This document shows positions 35,881-45,327 of a stretch of DNA of 64,000 bases, piece by piece; positions within the stretch are counted from its first letter, which is position 1, and each line of letters begins with the position of its first letter. The stretch is from the NCBI GenBank assembly GCA_029227635.1, contig JAQYAH010000005.1, forward strand, positions 62,001 through 126,000, read 5' to 3'. Below the pieces are notes generated by a model, which was given only the letters and a program-made list of their open reading frames with translations, was not told the DNA's origin and did no database searches. Source of the stretch: Clostridiales bacterium. Lineage in GTDB: Bacteria; Bacillota; Clostridia; Lachnospirales; Lachnospiraceae. Both the position numbers and the translations under genes were made by a program.

Positions 35881-37173
35881 ATGAAATATTGCAAGTATTG
35901 TGGAAACCCCATGGGGGACAGAGATCTTTTTTGTAAAAAGTGCGGAAAAAAACAGGATAATAACAAAATTAACAGACCTTCAGATCAACCAACATCGAAT
36001 AGATCCGGTGTTTCGAATAACAATAAAAGTCCAAAATCCAAGGGCCTTATTATAGGTATCATTGCAGGCGTTATAGTTCTTCTTGTAGTTTTGGGAGTTG
36101 CAGCCTTTATATTTCTTGGGAAGGATAGTAGTGAGTCCGGCAGGAGCAAGATAGAGGTTTCGGAGAGAAAGACTGCAAAAGATAAAGAAGATACTTCAGA
36201 TGAAGAAGCCTGTGATGTAATTTTTGATTATCAGATCAAAGATAACAAAGAGTATGCAGTTATTACCGGTGTATCCGAGGATGGTGATAAAGTTTGGGAA
36301 ATCGAGACTGCTCATGTGGAAGCAGCTCAGCTCCAGATGGTCTCCGAGGTAGGAATCATAGATGGTGATTATTACTATACTGAGGACGGTACACTGATAT
36401 GCATCCGCATCTCCGATGGTAAAAATGAATGGACTAATGTTGAGTTTGGAGGAAGCTTTTCTGCCCTTGCCTACGATGATGATCTGATTTACTTAAGTGG
36501 ATATTTTGGACCCGATCTTTTTGTAGTTTCGAGAAAAGATGGGGAGACGGTTTTCCGGCAGGAGGTCTTTGACGAAGAGCTCTATTGGCCCATTTCCATA
36601 GAGCTTGATAAAGATGAGATAATTATCGAATTTGAAGAAGGAGGAACTGTAAGTGTAGACAGGAATAATTATGAACTTCTGAGTTCCTCAAATAGTTCAA
36701 AAGGCGAGCCCGGTTCTTCCGGATCTTCGTTAACGGATCCCTATATGAGAATTTCCGGCGTATCAGCCACATCCTGGCTTTCAGAACCTCAGTATGGAAT
36801 AGATCACGTTCCTAATAATGTGATAGATAAGAACAATAATACAAATTGGGTGGAAGATGCAAAAGGACAGGGTATCGGTGAGTACATTGTCATTGAATTT
36901 GATTCAATGGTGGAGTTGTCAGGTTTCAATATCAAACCCGGACTTCAGGCATCCGGTGATCTGTTCAATAAGAATTCCAGACCCAAGGATATCACGGTGC
37001 TTTTGTCCGACGGAAGCGAGTTCAGTTTTACATTAACTGACAGTATGACTGACCAGAGATGTGACTTTGCTAAAGTCTGCAAAACAAATACATTAACGGT
37101 GATCATTAAATCGGTTTACCCTGGAAGCAAATATGAAGATACTGCAATTACCGAAATCATTCCTTACAAATAA
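35881..37173 (+). CDS. Zinc-ribbon membrane protein with discoidin-like C-terminal domain
   Basis: 430 residues. Zinc ribbon with Cys4, Cys7, Cys18 and Cys21 (CKYCGN, CKKCGKK), a polar linker rich in Asn/Ser, one membrane span at about 54-80, then an extracytoplasmic region. Residues ~110-270 look like two PQQ-type beta-propeller blades; residues ~285-430 have the VIDKNNNTNWVEDAKGQG and IGEYIVIEFDS features of the NADase-type glycan-binding/discoidin-like domain. So the ribbon is inside and the binding domain outside. ATG 35881 after GAGGAG. No function is assigned; a cell-surface sensor or scaffold is plausible. Confidence 0.75.
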   Translation: MKYCKYCGNPMGDRDLFCKKCGKKQDNNKINRPSDQPTSNRSGVSNNNKSPKSKGLIIGIIAGVIVLLVVLGVAAFIFLGKDSSESGRSKIEVSERKTAKDKEDTSDEEACDVIFDYQIKDNKEYAVITGVSEDGDKVWEIETAHVEAAQLQMVSEVGIIDGDYYYTEDGTLICIRISDGKNEWTNVEFGGSFSALAYDDDLIYLSGYFGPDLFVVSRKDGETVFRQEVFDEELYWPISIELDKDEIIIEFEEGGTVSVDRNNYELLSSSNSSKGEPGSSGSSLTDPYMRISGVSATSWLSEPQYGIDHVPNNVIDKNNNTNWVEDAKGQGIGEYIVIEFDSMVELSGFNIKPGLQASGDLFNKNSRPKDITVLLSDGSEFSFTLTDSMTDQRCDFAKVCKTNTLTVIIKSVYPGSKYEDTAITEIIPYK

Positions 37174-37177
37174 GATT

Positions 37178-37957
37178 GTGAAAAGGCTAATACTTACGGC
37201 GATTGCCTTATTAGCAGTAATGTTTCTTTTTGCCTGCTCTTACACTAAAGTCGAAAAGGAAAAGCAGAGCTTTTTCTCCGTATTAAAAGAAATAGAAGTC
37301 TCAGATTTGAAAGTAAGCAGAGTATACGCCACTTTGGAAAACTGCCGACAGATACTGCAGTTGAAGATTAGAGCAATGGAGAGGATTAAGACAAACGCAA
37401 CTACGGAGCCGGTTGTCCCGGACGATACTTTCGTACGGGTCAGGGATTATATTCCCAGGATCAAAGTAGAACTGAAGTATGCAACCACCGACAATTTCAC
37501 CGGGAAAATCATCTATGATTTTGATGAGGCTTATCTAAGATACGGAACCGTTATGAAGCTTAAAAATGTCCAGGAAGAATTGGAGGAACTGGGCATGGGG
37601 CTCAAAATCTGGGATGCCTATCGCCCACAAAGCGGACAATGGGCTCTATGGAACGCCTGTCCTAACCCTGCCTATGTGGCTGATCCAAATGGAGGGATCA
37701 CTTCTCACACAAGAGGAGACACTATTGATATAACATTAGTATATGAGGATGGTACAGAAGTGCTTATGCCTACAGGGTTTGACGATTTCTCTGCAAAGGC
37801 GGACAGAAACTATTCTGATGTGGACTCGGCTGCTGCAGAAAATGCGCTCCTTCTGCAACGCCTTATGTATAAGCACGGTTTCACCGGATATCATGGAGAA
37901 TGGTGGGATTATTCTGACACAGTAAAGTACTGGACTAACACTGACTTTAAGCCTTAG
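37178..37957 (+). CDS. VanX-like (M15D) D-alanyl-D-alanine dipeptidase, lipoprotein
   Basis: 259 residues from GTG 37178, which gives a clean lipoprotein signal (KR, hydrophobic run, FLFAC). An upstream ATG at 37133 overlaps the previous gene and makes an unusually long n-region, but its ribosome binding site is no worse. The mature part has the VanX zinc site: SHTRGDTIDI (His, Asp) and GYHGEWWDY (Glu-x2-... with His), plus IWDAYRPQS. It would cut short D-Ala-D-Ala peptides or wall fragments outside the cell. Not evidence of vancomycin resistance: no vanHA or regulatory genes are near. Confidence 0.8.
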   Translation: MKRLILTAIALLAVMFLFACSYTKVEKEKQSFFSVLKEIEVSDLKVSRVYATLENCRQILQLKIRAMERIKTNATTEPVVPDDTFVRVRDYIPRIKVELKYATTDNFTGKIIYDFDEAYLRYGTVMKLKNVQEELEELGMGLKIWDAYRPQSGQWALWNACPNPAYVADPNGGITSHTRGDTIDITLVYEDGTEVLMPTGFDDFSAKADRNYSDVDSAAAENALLLQRLMYKHGFTGYHGEWWDYSDTVKYWTNTDFKP

Positions 37958-37979
37958 GTCAGGCAGAAATTAAGGCTTC

Positions 37980-38008
37980 TTGTAAGAAGAGTTAAATGAT
38001 AGTATAAT
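37980..38008 (+). promoter_or_regulatory. asp23-fakA promoter
   Basis: TTGTAA (37980-37985), 17-bp spacer, TATAAT (38003-38008), 49 bp before the asp23 start. Confidence 0.6.
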
Positions 38009-38056
38009 GTTAATGCTTTGTTACAAATAAGACAAAGAATTGATGGAGGAATCAAT

Positions 38057-38416
38057 ATGAAAGGAAAAAAAGATACAAACTTTGGTGCAGTCAGCATTGA
38101 TAAGAGTGTCATCGCTCAGTATGCCGGAGCTATTGCAATTGAGAGCTTTGGTATTGTCGGAATGGCATCAGTGAATGTCCGGGAGGGTATCGTTCGTCTC
38201 CTTCGCAAGGATAAGCTGACTAATGGCATAGAAGTACAGATCAGTAATGACAATAAACTGATTATCAATTTTCACGTGATCGTGGCTTATGGTGTAAATA
38301 TTGCTGCAGTAGCCGACAACCTGATCAACAATGTCAAGTATAGTATCCGGGAATTCTGTGATATGGAGGTTGGCAAAGTGAACGTTTACGTAGAAGGCGT
38401 GCGTTCCATCGATTAA
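38057..38416 (+). CDS. Asp23/Gls24 family envelope stress protein
   Basis: 119 residues from ATG 38057 after TGGAGGA. IDKSVIAQYAGAIAIESFGIVGM and VNVYVEGVR are family blocks. In Firmicutes the YloU-type protein sits directly before the fatty acid kinase gene (yloU-yloV), exactly as here. Soluble and small; the role of the YloU type is unclear but tied to the envelope. Confidence 0.92.
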   Translation: MKGKKDTNFGAVSIDKSVIAQYAGAIAIESFGIVGMASVNVREGIVRLLRKDKLTNGIEVQISNDNKLIINFHVIVAYGVNIAAVADNLINNVKYSIREFCDMEVGKVNVYVEGVRSID

Positions 38417-38434
38417 CAAGGAGGCTTTACAACA

Positions 38435-40045
38435 GTGGCAAATACAGTTAATGCTTCAATGCTTGCTAAGATGATCCTGGTGGGTGCAAAGAGTGTTGAA
38501 GCTAAGAAGGAATTTATTAATGAATTGAATGTTTTTCCGGTACCCGACGGAGATACCGGTACAAACATGTGTCTTACCATCATCTCTGCAGCTGATGAGG
38601 TGAGAAAACTGGAGAATCCCAAGATGGCGGACCTGTGTAAAGCCATCTCTTCCGGATCCTTAAGGGGAGCCAGAGGTAACTCCGGTGTTATATTATCTCA
38701 GCTTTTAAGAGGATTCACAAAGGCAGTAAAAGGACTTGAGGAAATCGACATTGATGCCTTTGTTCAGGCTTTTGACAAAGCTCAGAAAACTGCTTACAAA
38801 GCTGTTATGAAACCTAAAGAGGGTACTATCTTAACCGTGGCAAGAGAGATGGCTGAGAAGGCAGCAGAGATAGCTCTTAAGGTTTCTGACCTTGAAGAAT
38901 TCTTTTCCGGTGTTCTTGAGGAAGGACGGGCTTCACTGAGCCGTACGCCTGATCTGCTGCCGGTTCTTAAGGAAGCAGGAGTAGTGGATTCCGGCGGACA
39001 AGGTCTTATCGAGATGATGCAGGGAGCTTTTGATGCATTCCTTGGTAAGGAAGTAGAGTATGAGCCTGTGGAGGAGAAGAGAGAGCCGGAGGTTAAATAT
39101 CTCTATTCCTGCGAAATAGTCATAATTCCCGGAGATCTCTATGATGAATCAAGGGAAGGGGAACTCAAAGACTTTTTCAGAAATATTGGTGATTCCGTTG
39201 TGATCAAGCCGACTGACGAGGCCATTAAGATCCATCTGAACACCAACGATCCCGGACTTGCCATTGAGGAAGCAATCAAATACGGTACTTTGGTGAAAGC
39301 TCATGTGGAGACTGTATCAGAAAGCGCTCTTATCAAGACAATCAAAGATAAGAAGAAGCCTTCTAAGAAAAGACCGGTGGAACTTAAGGAGACCGGATTT
39401 ATTGCAGTTTCCATCGGAGAAGGACTCAACGGAATCTTCTCTGAGCTTGGTGTTGACTATGTAGTTACCGGGGGACAGACAATGAACCCCAGCACCGATG
39501 ATTTTATGCAGGCCATTGATGAGGTGAACGCAAAGCACATTTTCATTCTACCCAACAACAAGAATATTGTGCTGGCAGCTAATCAGGCAAGAGATCTTAC
39601 TAAGGATAAGGATATTATCGTTATCCCCACAAAGACTATTCCTCAGGGAATTTCTGCTCTGATCAATTTCATTCCTGACCTTTCTCCTGAGGAGAATGAA
39701 GAGGCAATGCTTGAAGCACTCTCTCTCGTGAAGACCGGACAGGTTACCTACTCAGTAAGAGACACTTCCATTGACGGAATCGATATACATGAGGGAGATT
39801 TCATGGGTATCGATGACAGCAAGATCAGAAATGTAGGAGATGACCCCGAGGCAGTTGCCAAAGAGCTTGTATCACTCATCACTGATGAGGAAAGTGCACT
39901 GATCAGTGTATACTTCGGAGCGGACACAGATGAGACTACCGCCGAAGCCCTTGTGTCAGAGCTTTCAGAGATCTATTCAGACTGTGACGTGGAATGCCAC
40001 AACGGAGGCCAGCCTGTGTACAGATATCTTATTTCAGTTGAATAG
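38435..40045 (+). CDS. fakA: Fatty acid kinase FakA/YloV (DhaL-EDD domains)
   Basis: 536 residues from GTG 38435, 11 bases after GGAGG. N-terminal DhaL-like kinase domain (NVFPVPDGDTGTNM, the metal-binding Asp cluster; GARGNSGVILSQLLRG), linker, and a C-terminal EDD/DegV-like domain (VTGGQTMNPSTDDF, IFILPNNKNI). FakA phosphorylates fatty acids held by FakB for PlsX/PlsY use. It is also often labelled 'DAK2'. Length is close to B. subtilis YloV (~550). Confidence 0.93.
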   Translation: MANTVNASMLAKMILVGAKSVEAKKEFINELNVFPVPDGDTGTNMCLTIISAADEVRKLENPKMADLCKAISSGSLRGARGNSGVILSQLLRGFTKAVKGLEEIDIDAFVQAFDKAQKTAYKAVMKPKEGTILTVAREMAEKAAEIALKVSDLEEFFSGVLEEGRASLSRTPDLLPVLKEAGVVDSGGQGLIEMMQGAFDAFLGKEVEYEPVEEKREPEVKYLYSCEIVIIPGDLYDESREGELKDFFRNIGDSVVIKPTDEAIKIHLNTNDPGLAIEEAIKYGTLVKAHVETVSESALIKTIKDKKKPSKKRPVELKETGFIAVSIGEGLNGIFSELGVDYVVTGGQTMNPSTDDFMQAIDEVNAKHIFILPNNKNIVLAANQARDLTKDKDIIVIPTKTIPQGISALINFIPDLSPEENEEAMLEALSLVKTGQVTYSVRDTSIDGIDIHEGDFMGIDDSKIRNVGDDPEAVAKELVSLITDEESALISVYFGADTDETTAEALVSELSEIYSDCDVECHNGGQPVYRYLISVE

Positions 40046-40052
40046 GACTACT

Positions 40053-40084
40053 GGGCTATCGCTTGGCGATAGCCCTTTTTGTTG
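40053..40084 (+). terminator. Terminator after fakA
   Basis: GGGCTATCGC (40053-40062) with GCGATAGCCC (40066-40075), 3-nt loop, then TTTTTGTTG. Confidence 0.85.
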
Positions 40085-40121
40085 TAGAAGCGAGGAGGCA
40101 AAGTCCGGTTAAGGAGATGGA

Positions 40122-42173
40122 ATGCAGTTAACAGATAGCATCACAACAATAAAAGGAATCGGACCTAAGACCGCAGAAAAATTCAGGTCTCTTGGTGTTG
40201 AAAATGTCGGAAGTTTACTTAGCTTTTATCCCAGAGATTATATCCGCTACAATAAAGTGGAACCGATAGTAGATGCCCAGGAGGGGTATTTTCTCTCTGT
40301 AATGGGAAGCCTGAAGTCCAAGATTTCAGTACGCCGCTTCAAGGGCCGTTCGATTTCTACAGCCGTGGTTAGGGATGAATCCGGAGAAATCAGTTGTATC
40401 TGGTTCAACATGCCGTATTTGAAGAGTACTATTCTCCCGGGAAGAACCTACGTTTTTCGTGGTCGTGTAAAAAGGAAAGGGAAAACCTTTGAACTAGTGC
40501 AACCGGAAGTATATCAGCCGGAAAAATATGAGATTCTCAGACAGGACCTACAGCCGGTCTATAGACTGAAAGACGGACTAAAAAATACCGGAATTCAAAA
40601 GGCAGTCAGAACTCTTATTGAAGATGAGGGCCTGGACATAACTCCATTTGAAAACTACATTCCCGGGAAGATTAAAGATCGTTATCACCTTGAAGATCGC
40701 AAAGAAGCGATCATTAATATTCATTTTCCCAAGGGGGAGAAAGAACTGGAACAGGCCAGAGAGCGACTTGTTTTTGAAGAGTTTTTTAACTTCTTTTACA
40801 GCATTCGCTCCGAAAAGGCAGGGAAGAATCGGCCGGTCAATCATTTATCTTTTAAAAACAGAGAAAAATTCAACTTCTATCTTAGCACTTTACCTTTTTC
40901 ACTTACGGAGGGGCAAAAGAGTGCTTTGGGAGAGATATTGAATGATCTCACCGGTCCTTTTGCCATGAATCGATTGATCCAAGGTGATGTGGGTTCCGGA
41001 AAAACCGTAATAGCCGTCGCGACAATGATTCTTGCCGCGGAAAACGGATACCAGAGCGCCATGATGGCTCCCACAGAAGTGCTGGCAAAGCAGCATTACG
41101 AGAGCATTTTTGCCGAATTCACGAAACTTGGGCTTGAATTCAAGCCGGTTTTGTTGAACGGATCCATGACTGCTGCCCAAAAACGGGAGGCGAAAGCGTT
41201 AATAAGTTCCGGGGAAGCAGATATTGTAATTGGAACACATGCGTTAATTCAAGAGTCTGTGGAGTTTAGAAATCTTGCCCTTGTCATTACCGATGAACAG
41301 CACCGATTTGGTGTTAATCAGAGAGCAAAATTGCAGCTAAAAGGCCTTAACCCACATGTTCTGGTAATGAGCGCTACCCCAATTCCTCGTACTTTGGCCC
41401 TTATTATGTATAAAGATCTTGATATCTCACTTATGAAGGGGCTGCCCCTTGAGAGACTTCCTATAAAGAATTGTGCAGTAGATACTTCCTACAGAAACAC
41501 CGCTTACAGGTTTATTTTGAATGAGATCAGAGAAGGGCATCAGGCCTACATTGTGTGCCCTCTGATTGAGGAGAGTGAAAACCTGGATGGTGAGGATGTC
41601 ATAAGTTATGCCGAGAGACTCAGAGGGATATTTCCTAAAGATATTAATATAGGAATTATCCATGGAGAAATGAGTCAGGAAGAAAAAGATCATACTATGG
41701 AACAGTTCAAAAAAAACTGTATCCATATTCTGGTCTCTACCACAGTTATTGAAGTCGGAATCAATGTACCAAATGCGACAGTGATGATGATAGAAAATGC
41801 AGAGCGTTTTGGCCTTTCTACGTTGCACCAGTTGAGAGGCCGAGTGGGAAGAGGAAAAGCCCAGTCTTATTGCATTTTCGTCAGTGGTTCCAAGAATGAA
41901 AATACCAGGAAACGTTTGAAAGTGCTCTGCGACTCAAATGACGGATTTAAGATTGCTGAAGAAGATCTGAAGCTTAGGGGGCCTGGGGAGCTTTTTGGCA
42001 CGAGACAGAGTGGAATCCTGAGTTTTAGCATTGGAGATATTTACACCGACGCAGAAATCCTCAAAAAAGCCAGCGAAGCAGCAGACTACGCCATTGAGAA
42101 TGGGATTTTGTTCAATAATAAGTACAAAGGTTCTGACTTATTGACTAACGAAGGTACCCTCCCTATAATATAA
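40122..42173 (+). CDS. recG: ATP-dependent DNA helicase RecG
   Basis: 683 residues from ATG 40122 after AAGGAGAT. Wedge/OB domain first, then SF2 helicase: Walker A GDVGSGKTVIA (about residue 290), DEQHRFGVNQR (DExH box), MSATPIPRT, STTVIEVGINVPNA and QLRGRVGRG. It rescues stalled replication forks. The sequence 40085-40121 holds no clear promoter, so it may rely on read-through from fakA. Confidence 0.96.
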   Translation: MQLTDSITTIKGIGPKTAEKFRSLGVENVGSLLSFYPRDYIRYNKVEPIVDAQEGYFLSVMGSLKSKISVRRFKGRSISTAVVRDESGEISCIWFNMPYLKSTILPGRTYVFRGRVKRKGKTFELVQPEVYQPEKYEILRQDLQPVYRLKDGLKNTGIQKAVRTLIEDEGLDITPFENYIPGKIKDRYHLEDRKEAIINIHFPKGEKELEQARERLVFEEFFNFFYSIRSEKAGKNRPVNHLSFKNREKFNFYLSTLPFSLTEGQKSALGEILNDLTGPFAMNRLIQGDVGSGKTVIAVATMILAAENGYQSAMMAPTEVLAKQHYESIFAEFTKLGLEFKPVLLNGSMTAAQKREAKALISSGEADIVIGTHALIQESVEFRNLALVITDEQHRFGVNQRAKLQLKGLNPHVLVMSATPIPRTLALIMYKDLDISLMKGLPLERLPIKNCAVDTSYRNTAYRFILNEIREGHQAYIVCPLIEESENLDGEDVISYAERLRGIFPKDINIGIIHGEMSQEEKDHTMEQFKKNCIHILVSTTVIEVGINVPNATVMMIENAERFGLSTLHQLRGRVGRGKAQSYCIFVSGSKNENTRKRLKVLCDSNDGFKIAEEDLKLRGPGELFGTRQSGILSFSIGDIYTDAEILKKASEAADYAIENGILFNNKYKGSDLLTNEGTLPII

Positions 42174-42196
42174 CCGATAAAGTTGGAGGCAGATCA

Positions 42197-42751
42197 ATGA
42201 GAGTTATTTCCGGTAGTGCAAGAGGCCTTAAGCTAAAGGCGCCTAAAGGGATGCACACCCGGCCCACCACTGACAAAATAAAAGAGACAATCTTCAATAT
42301 TCTTGCTCCTGAGATCTATGATTGCCGATTTCTGGACATATTCAGCGGAAGCGGTGCTATTGCCATAGAAGCTTTGAGCCGCGGGGCAGAGGAAGCGGTG
42401 CTGATTGAAAATGATCGGGAAGCTCTTGGGGTTATAAGAGATAATTTAAAGTCAGCCAGAGTCAGTCATTTGGCGGAGGTTTTGGGAGATGATTTCAATT
42501 CAGCCCTGAACCGATTGGGCAGACAAAACCGAAGATTTGATCTTGTGTTTATGGATCCGCCCTACAATTGTGATCTGGAAAAGAGAGTGATTTTTCACCC
42601 GTCTTTTTCTCGGATCGTTGCGGATGAAGGTCTTGTGGTAGTGGAAGCTGCTCTTGAGACGGATTTTTCCTGGACGAAAGGCTCGGCTTTTGAGATCACA
42701 AGAACCAAGATATATAAGACTAACAAACATGTTTTTTTGAGGAAGAAGTAA
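42197..42751 (+). CDS. rsmD: 16S rRNA (guanine966-N2)-methyltransferase RsmD
   Basis: 184 residues. MRVISGSARGLKLKAP start, SAM site DIFSGSGAIAIEALSRGA, and catalytic DPPY (VFMDPPYNC). Its TAA overlaps the coaD ATG (TAATG), a tight coupling common in Firmicutes. Confidence 0.95.
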   Translation: MRVISGSARGLKLKAPKGMHTRPTTDKIKETIFNILAPEIYDCRFLDIFSGSGAIAIEALSRGAEEAVLIENDREALGVIRDNLKSARVSHLAEVLGDDFNSALNRLGRQNRRFDLVFMDPPYNCDLEKRVIFHPSFSRIVADEGLVVVEAALETDFSWTKGSAFEITRTKIYKTNKHVFLRKK

Positions 42752-43236
42752 TGGAGAAGATCGCTGTATACCCCGGAAGTTTTGACCCTATAACCTTAGG
42801 ACATCTGGACATAATCAAGAGATCACGCAAAGTCGTGGATAAACTGGTCATTGGTGTGATGAATAATAATTCAAAATCTCCATTGTTTTCTGTTGATGAA
42901 CGTGTTAATATGATTAAAGTAGTCGTAAAAGACATTGAAGGTGTTGAGGTCAAATCTTTTAGCGGACTGACAGTAGATTTCGCACGTCAGGAAGGTGCAC
43001 AGTTTATTGTCAGAGGACTCAGATCTATCACTGATTTCGAGTATGAACTGGAGATGGCTCATGTCAACCACAAGCTATATCCGGATTTAGACACCTTGTT
43101 CTTTACGACAAGCCTTCAGTATACATATCTTAGTTCTACTACTGTTAAGGAACTCGCCAGGTACGGTTCCAATGAAGTATCTCAGATGGTTCCTTGTAAT
43201 GTAAACAAGATGCTGGAAGAAAAATTCCGAAGATAA
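42751..43236 (+). CDS. coaD: Phosphopantetheine adenylyltransferase
   Basis: 161 residues. PGSFDPITLGHLDIIKR contains the nucleotidyltransferase HxGH-type motif (TLGH), and YTYLSSTTVKE the ISST block. Penultimate step of CoA synthesis. Overlaps rsmD by one base. Confidence 0.96.
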   Translation: MEKIAVYPGSFDPITLGHLDIIKRSRKVVDKLVIGVMNNNSKSPLFSVDERVNMIKVVVKDIEGVEVKSFSGLTVDFARQEGAQFIVRGLRSITDFEYELEMAHVNHKLYPDLDTLFFTTSLQYTYLSSTTVKELARYGSNEVSQMVPCNVNKMLEEKFRR

Positions 43237-43249
43237 GGAGTATGTTACT

Positions 43250-43852
43250 ATGAGCAGCAGAATTGAACAGTTAATTGAAGAAATTGAAGAGTTTGTCGAT
43301 AAGTGTAAGTATCAGCCACTTTCTAGCACTAAGATTATTGTAAATAAAGAAGAATTGGATGAATACCTGAGAGAGCTTCGCCTCAAGACACCTGAGGAGA
43401 TCAAGCGCTACCAGAAGATCATTGCAAATAAGGATGCGATCCTTGCAGATGCTCAGGCTAAGGCAGACGCCATGATCGAGGAGGCTACTATCCATACAAA
43501 CGAGATGGTAAGCGAACACGAAGTTATGCAGCAGGCATATGCTCAGGCAGATGAGATCGTTAAGGCGGCAACTGCTCAGGCACAGGAGATTCTTGACAAT
43601 GCAGCAGCTGAGGCGAATATGATGCGTTCAGGTGCGGTGGCTTACAGTGATGAGCTTCTGGCTAATGTGGAGACCATTGTTGCGGATACCCTTGAGGATT
43701 ACACAACCAAGTATGATAATCTTGTCAATTCACTCCGTGATGCATATGACGTAGTTAAGAGTAACAGAAGAGAGCTTAATGCAGATAATGCTGATATCAC
43801 AGCACCTGCAGTAGAATCTGATGATCTTGACGTTGTAGGAATTGACGATTAG
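43250..43852 (+). CDS. Coiled-coil protein, 'vacuolar ATPase subunit H-like' family
   Basis: 200 residues, very rich in Ala, Glu and Lys, mostly one long coiled coil at about residues 50-180 (heptads such as AQADEIVKAATAQAQEI). No membrane span. It resembles DivIVA-like/V-ATPase subunit proteins only because of coiled-coil composition. Its steady location after coaD in Lachnospiraceae suggests a role in envelope or division, but this is a guess. ATG 43250 (AAGGAG upstream). Ends with an acidic tail. Confidence 0.75.
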   Translation: MSSRIEQLIEEIEEFVDKCKYQPLSSTKIIVNKEELDEYLRELRLKTPEEIKRYQKIIANKDAILADAQAKADAMIEEATIHTNEMVSEHEVMQQAYAQADEIVKAATAQAQEILDNAAAEANMMRSGAVAYSDELLANVETIVADTLEDYTTKYDNLVNSLRDAYDVVKSNRRELNADNADITAPAVESDDLDVVGIDD

Positions 43853-43871
43853 TAATAACTATTATGAAAGC

Positions 43872-43914
43872 AAGACTTCCGGATCTGTTACGACATGATT
43901 CGGAAGTCTTTTTT
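43872..43914 (+). terminator. Terminator before rsmF-like gene
   Basis: AAGACTTCCG (43872-43881) with CGGAAGTCTT (43901-43910), 19-nt loop region, then TTTTTT ending at 43914. Confidence 0.8.
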
Positions 43915-43928
43915 GTGAGAGCAAGAAT

Positions 43929-45317
43929 ATGAATTTTCCCGAAAAGTTTGAAAAAGAAATGATCCGCATTCTTGGAGAAGTCGGTTTTGAAGAGTACAAA
44001 AGCTGCTTTGCAAAAGATGCTATCAGGGCTCTTAGGGTAAATACCCTGAAGATAGCGCCGGAGGAGTTTAAGAAGCTTACCGGTTGGAAGCTGGAAGAGA
44101 TTCCCTGGACCAGAAATGGATTCTACTGCCATGAGAATATGGTTCCCTCTCGTCATCCATATTACCATGCCGGAATGTACTATATTCAGGAGCCCAGCGC
44201 TATGACTCCGGCTCAATTTCTGCCAATTGAGGAGGGGGACAAGGTTCTTGATATGTGTGCGGCACCGGGGGGCAAATCCACAGAGCTTGCCGCAAGACTT
44301 GATGGTACCGGTATCCTTTTTTCCAACGATATCAGTTTCTCGAGATGCAAAGCCCTGCTAAAGAATATCGAGCTTTTTGGAATCAAAAATGCCATCATTA
44401 TGAGCGAAAAGCCAAATGATCTAGAAGACAGATTCCGGGGTTATTTTGATAAGATCCTAATTGACGCTCCCTGCTCCGGAGAGGGTATGTTCCGTAAGGA
44501 CAGCAAAATGATCGATGCCTGGCTTGAACACGGACCGGATTATTTTGCACCGATTCAGCGCTCAATTCTTGAAAGTGGTATAAAGATGCTGAGACCCGGA
44601 GGAATGCTCCTGTATTCCACCTGTACTTTTTCGGTAAAAGAGGATGAGGAGACTGTAGACTATATTCTCAAAAAGTACCCGGAGATGTCCGTTGTGGACA
44701 CCATTGATCCCGGCTATTTTGAAAAGGGACGCCCGGACCTTTTGGAGAACCCTGCTGAGGGGATTTCAAAGACGAGAAGGCTTTTTCCTCATAAAATCAG
44801 AGGAGAAGGGCACTACCTTGCACTTTTGCAAAAGGCTGAAGATGCGGTTTCTTCCTCTAACAAAGTAGAGCTTGCCATATCAAAGGATAAGATTCCGGGA
44901 GAATGTATAGATTTCCTGAAGTCCATGGGGATAGACTATAAATCTGTAAAAGACCGAGTTAAGCTTTTTGACGATAAGGCAGTGCTTTTGCCTGAAGGTT
45001 GTCCGAAACTTGACCACCTGAGAGTTATCCGCTCCGGTGTTTATCTCGGAGACTGCAAGAAGGGACGTTTTGTACCCAGTCAAGCTGCAGCCATGACAAT
45101 AAAAAAGGGAGAGTTTAACAATGAGCTTCATCTTAATCTTGAAGATGAAAGGCTCTGCCGATATCTAAAAGGAGAAACTCTTACTCTCCGAGATAAGGAT
45201 GGAGTAAAAGATGGCACGGTATTGGTTTTTGTGGGAGATCAGCCCCTTGGTTTTGGAAAAGCCGGAAAAGGCACTCTGAAGAATAAGTATCTTGTTGGTT
45301 GGAGAATGAATGGTTAG
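43929..45317 (+). CDS. rsmF: rRNA cytosine-C5-methyltransferase (NOL1/NOP2/Sun, RsmF-like)
   Basis: 462 residues. SAM site DMCAAPGGKSTELAARL, motif IV DAPCSGEGMFRKD with the Cys, and motif VI STCTFSVKEDE with the catalytic Cys, then an RsmF-type C-terminal domain. ATG 43929 has only a weak ribosome binding site and begins 14 bp after a terminator, so a promoter must lie upstream of the hairpin or read-through occurs. Confidence 0.9.
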   Translation: MNFPEKFEKEMIRILGEVGFEEYKSCFAKDAIRALRVNTLKIAPEEFKKLTGWKLEEIPWTRNGFYCHENMVPSRHPYYHAGMYYIQEPSAMTPAQFLPIEEGDKVLDMCAAPGGKSTELAARLDGTGILFSNDISFSRCKALLKNIELFGIKNAIIMSEKPNDLEDRFRGYFDKILIDAPCSGEGMFRKDSKMIDAWLEHGPDYFAPIQRSILESGIKMLRPGGMLLYSTCTFSVKEDEETVDYILKKYPEMSVVDTIDPGYFEKGRPDLLENPAEGISKTRRLFPHKIRGEGHYLALLQKAEDAVSSSNKVELAISKDKIPGECIDFLKSMGIDYKSVKDRVKLFDDKAVLLPEGCPKLDHLRVIRSGVYLGDCKKGRFVPSQAAAMTIKKGEFNNELHLNLEDERLCRYLKGETLTLRDKDGVKDGTVLVFVGDQPLGFGKAGKGTLKNKYLVGWRMNG

Positions 45318-45327
45318 GAGGAATCTA

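Noticed and set aside
37178..37957. Vancomycin resistance gene vanX
   Set aside because: Only the peptidase family matches; it is a lipoprotein and no vanS/R/H/A/Y genes are nearby.
43250..43852. V-type ATPase subunit H
   Set aside because: Similarity is only coiled-coil composition; there are no other V-ATPase genes.
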